Assembly (NCBI GenBank): GCA_964622035.1
Contig: CAZUPF010000027.1
Location: forward strand, 1-7,668
DNA from: CAZUPF01 sp964622035
GTDB taxonomy: Bacteria; Patescibacteriota; WWE3; JAUXAW01; JAYEID01
DNA: 7,668 nt
Direction: 5' to 3'
The notes under the pieces were generated by a model. It did not search any database. It saw nothing but the letters and a program-made list of their open reading frames with translations, and had not been told where the DNA came from. This document shows, piece by piece, positions 6,055-7,668 of this stretch. Positions within the stretch are counted from its first letter, which is position 1; each line of letters starts with the position of its first letter. A program made the position numbers and the translations under genes.

Positions 6055-7056
6055 CTAGTCGCTTTGGGGTGGTGGCGTGTGTGTAGGGGCCGGCGGCGGC
6101 TCGGTTCCCACTGGTGTTGGTACCGCAATCCTTGGTGTTCGGGTGGGAGTTGGCTCCCTTGGTGCCAGTGTTGGCGGCGGCCTCCCTTTGTATGGGGATT
6201 TCTTCCCCTGGTCCTGGGTGGGACTGATGTGGATAGTTATCCCCCCGCCGGTGTATGTTGTCTTACAGTACCACTGGGACCACCAGCCGCTTCCTCCCAA
6301 GCCGTCCCCGATCCAGAGTTGGACTAGGCTACCTGGAGGTATTGCGTACCGACCATCCCCTGTGAAGGGGATTATAAGCTTGCTGCCGTCGGGGAGTGTA
6401 CACTCCAGCTTGACAGCGGTCCAAATGTACTCTCCGCCAACCCGGAGAGCATCTAAGCTGCCTTCCAGAATTACCAAGACATCTTCCGGAGAACTAGTGG
6501 GCGTGGGAGTCTTGCTTGGCGCCGGTGTGCTTGTCGGGGCGGTTGTGGCCGTGGGTGTTGCTGTCGGTAGTTTGGCCAGCCCGAAGGTGACCAGATACAC
6601 ATGTGGGCCAACCTTCCACTGCCCTGTTGGGATTAGGGCGTTTGCGGGAGTTGTTGTCCCATATCCCTGTGGTGGGCGGACAACAACTTGGTAATATTCC
6701 CCACCGGGCACGTGAGCACATGCGGCCCGCATTGGGTGAGTCTCTAAGAGACACACACGCTCGTTGAGGGAATTGTACACTTCCACTACCACATTCCCAA
6801 TCAGCTTCTCCGCCGCAGGTTCCTGCTCCTTGTTCCCGTTCATGTCATCGAAGACTGTGATGTATAGAGCGGTATCGGTAACCGTTGTTGCCGTCGGGCT
6901 CGATGGTTTCGGGGTGGCGGTGACCACCACCGTCTCCTTGACAACCTTCTTGACGACAACGGTCTCTTTGATGATCACCTCGATCTGCGGCGCGCAGCCG
7001 GATACCACCACCAAAACGACCATGGTGGCCAGGACAATAAAAAGTGCTTTCCTCAT
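6055..7056 (-). CDS. Secreted lipoprotein with SdrD_B-like domain and Thr/Pro linkers
   Basis: The ATG at 7056 is chosen because AAGGAGGG lies 5-6 bases before it and because MRKALFIVLATMVVLVVV reads as a signal peptide ending in the lipobox VSGC (Cys21). An upstream in-frame ATG at 7095 would add 13 charged residues and has no such site. After lipidation a stalk follows (25-58) with KETVVV twice and TATPKPSSPTATT. Domain 1 (60-162) looks like an SdrD_B/Cna-B beta domain, with FDDMNGNKEQEPAAEKLIGNV resembling the D-x-NGN Ca-binding start. A Thr/Pro linker (163-190) leads to domain 2 (192-279, unrecognised, Trp-rich), then a Pro-rich tail (287-333). Cys102/113 and Cys219/264 could form disulfides. 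The stalk style is common in Chloroflexota surface lipoproteins. The ligand is unknown; a cell-surface display or adhesion role is inference. Confidence 0.88.
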   Translation of the reverse strand: MRKALFIVLATMVVLVVVSGCAPQIEVIIKETVVVKKVVKETVVVTATPKPSSPTATTVTDTALYITVFDDMNGNKEQEPAAEKLIGNVVVEVYNSLNERVCLLETHPMRAACAHVPGGEYYQVVVRPPQGYGTTTPANALIPTGQWKVGPHVYLVTFGLAKLPTATPTATTAPTSTPAPSKTPTPTSSPEDVLVILEGSLDALRVGGEYIWTAVKLECTLPDGSKLIIPFTGDGRYAIPPGSLVQLWIGDGLGGSGWWSQWYCKTTYTGGGITIHISPTQDQGKKSPYKGRPPPTLAPREPTPTRTPRIAVPTPVGTEPPPAPTHTPPPQSD

Positions 7057-7060
7057 GCTT

Positions 7061-7069
7061 TCCCTCCTT
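7061..7069 (-). promoter_or_regulatory. Shine-Dalgarno that fixes the lipoprotein start
   Basis: The complement reads AAGGAGGGA, with GGAGG 6 bases before the ATG at 7056. It is the strongest ribosome site in the window and decides between this start and the longer frame starting at 7095. Confidence 0.85.
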
Positions 7070-7100
7070 GGGAATATACACTTCCTTCTCTTCAATCCTC

Positions 7101-7113
7101 GTCTATTTTAGAC
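7101..7113 (-). promoter_or_regulatory. Possible -10 within a small inverted repeat, upstream of lipoprotein gene
   Basis: The complement of 7105-7110 is TAAAAT, a fair -10, about 50 bases before the lipoprotein ATG. It is embedded in GTCTA-TTT-TAGAC (7101-7113), a 5-bp inverted repeat that could be an operator. No convincing -35 lies at the proper distance, so the promoter call is weak; read-through from the gene upstream is an alternative. Confidence 0.3.
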
Positions 7114-7130
7114 AATGACTCAAGAAAGGA

Positions 7131-7158
7131 GGGGTAACATGCGGTTGCATGTCACCCC
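7131..7158 (-). terminator. Probable intrinsic terminator after the 7188-7668 gene
   Basis: GGGGT-A-ACATGC (7131-7142), loop GGTT, and GCATGT-C-ACCCC (7147-7158) form an 11-bp stem with one A-C mismatch. On the minus strand it is followed by TCCTTTCTT, a T-rich but broken tract, about 30 bases after the stop at 7188. The weak tract suggests partial termination, so some read-through into the lipoprotein gene is possible. Confidence 0.6.
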
Positions 7159-7187
7159 CGTTCGTTGTGTTCGGTTACCAGGTCTGC

Positions 7188-7668
7188 TCAGGCGGCGGTG
7201 AACCAGCCGTCTGGTAAGGCCCGTTTAATGTCCGCGATGTTTCCCAGAGGAATCCCGCCGCCCTCTGGAGAGATGCGAAAGAGCAGCCTCTCGGTCCAGC
7301 GCCCGCCGGTCATTACATTGTAGGGACCGCCCTCGGTTGGTGGATCTTCGAGTACGAACCCGGTCCCGTCAATATGTCTTATTAGACGAGACGCGGTGGA
7401 GATGTAGCCCCAGTCCTCTTCCGTTCCCACTGGGTTGCCCCAGTCTTGTGGGGCGCCCACTGAGTTCCAGCAGTCGTATTTTCTATCTCGCGCGTGTTCT
7501 ACTGTTACCAGCTCTCCGTCTGGTATTTCGTAGATCTCCAGTAGAAGCTCCCGGATCCAGTCTCCCTCTCTGGACCTGTCGGTAACCAGAGTTCCGTGAT
7601 GGGTAGCAAAGCCTTCCGATCCCATCTGGCGCAGTTGGTGGACTGTCAGCTCCACCCAACCGACACCC
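7188..7668 (-). CDS. Hypothetical Trp-rich soluble protein, 5' end possibly outside window
   Basis: I do not recognise this protein. From a GTG at 7655 it would be 155 residues (MELTVHQLRQMGSEGF at the start), but the frame stays open to the window edge (GVGW before it) and no Shine-Dalgarno is seen, so the gene may begin outside. It has no signal peptide or membrane helix. The sequence is acidic and rich in Trp and Gly: YDCWNSVGAPQDWGNPVG, GTEEDWGYIS, GRWTERLLFRIS, LPDGWF. A lone Cys and the segment IRELLLEIYEIPDGELVTVEH suggest a small mixed alpha/beta domain. The two similar stretches APQDWGNPVG and GTEEDWGYIS may be an internal loop repeat. It lies upstream of the lipoprotein on the same strand, separated by a hairpin. 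A function cannot be given. Confidence 0.7.
   Translation of the reverse strand, partial: GVGWVELTVHQLRQMGSEGFATHHGTLVTDRSREGDWIRELLLEIYEIPDGELVTVEHARDRKYDCWNSVGAPQDWGNPVGTEEDWGYISTASRLIRHIDGTGFVLEDPPTEGGPYNVMTGGRWTERLLFRISPEGGGIPLGNIADIKRALPDGWFTAA

Noticed and set aside
6077..6694. Long plus-strand frame opposite the lipoprotein gene
   Set aside because: It mirrors the Thr/Pro and Gly-rich codons of the minus-strand gene, gives a repetitive Val/Gly product, and has no ribosome site. The minus strand has signal peptide, lipobox and a strong Shine-Dalgarno.
7056..7095. Longer lipoprotein start at 7095 (13 extra residues)
   Set aside because: The extra residues are charged and would spoil the signal peptide, and the strong AAGGAGGG sits inside them at the right distance for the ATG at 7056.

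Overview
The window holds the start of a division and cell-wall (dcw) gene cluster on the + strand, flanked by genes of unknown or surface function. It suggests a monoderm bacterium of about 53-55% G+C (estimated by eye). A very short dcw cluster (mraZ-rsmH-ftsL-like-ftsI-murA), a small FtsL-like protein and a MurA with an extra C-terminal segment would fit Patescibacteria (CPR). The lipoprotein at 6055-7056, with a KETVVV-repeat stalk and Thr/Pro linkers, would also fit Chloroflexota. This placement is inference; no rRNA is present to settle it.

Region by region: 1-561 is the 3' part of an unrecognised gene. 562-728 has no gene but can fold into several RNA hairpins, some mutually exclusive. 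729-772 is a bidirectional intrinsic terminator. It also ends a very short minus-strand gene (793-891) for a 32-residue one-helix membrane protein, with its own Shine-Dalgarno and a consensus -10. About 25 bp separate that promoter from the divergent promoter of the dcw operon (999-1027), which is overlapped by three 10-bp-spaced GTGGTGA repeats, the expected kind of MraZ operator.

The operon 1059-5991 is tightly packed (9-bp gap, two TAATG overlaps, then 39 bp) and ends at a strong bidirectional terminator (6014-6048). MraZ probably controls the operon. RsmH methylates 16S rRNA. The FtsL-like protein and the class B PBP are membrane parts of the septal wall machinery. MurA makes the first committed peptidoglycan precursor. 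mraY, murD, ftsW and murG are absent between ftsI and murA.

The minus strand from 7655 to 6055 carries an unrecognised tryptophan-rich protein (possibly cut by the window edge), a hairpin that may end it, and a secreted lipoprotein with two small globular domains on Thr/Pro-rich linkers.

I found no CRISPR array, insertion sequence, tRNA or rRNA. The least ordinary items are the hidden small membrane gene, the repeat-rich divergent control region, the structured 3' region after the first gene, the acidic insertion in the PBP, and the two unrecognised proteins.
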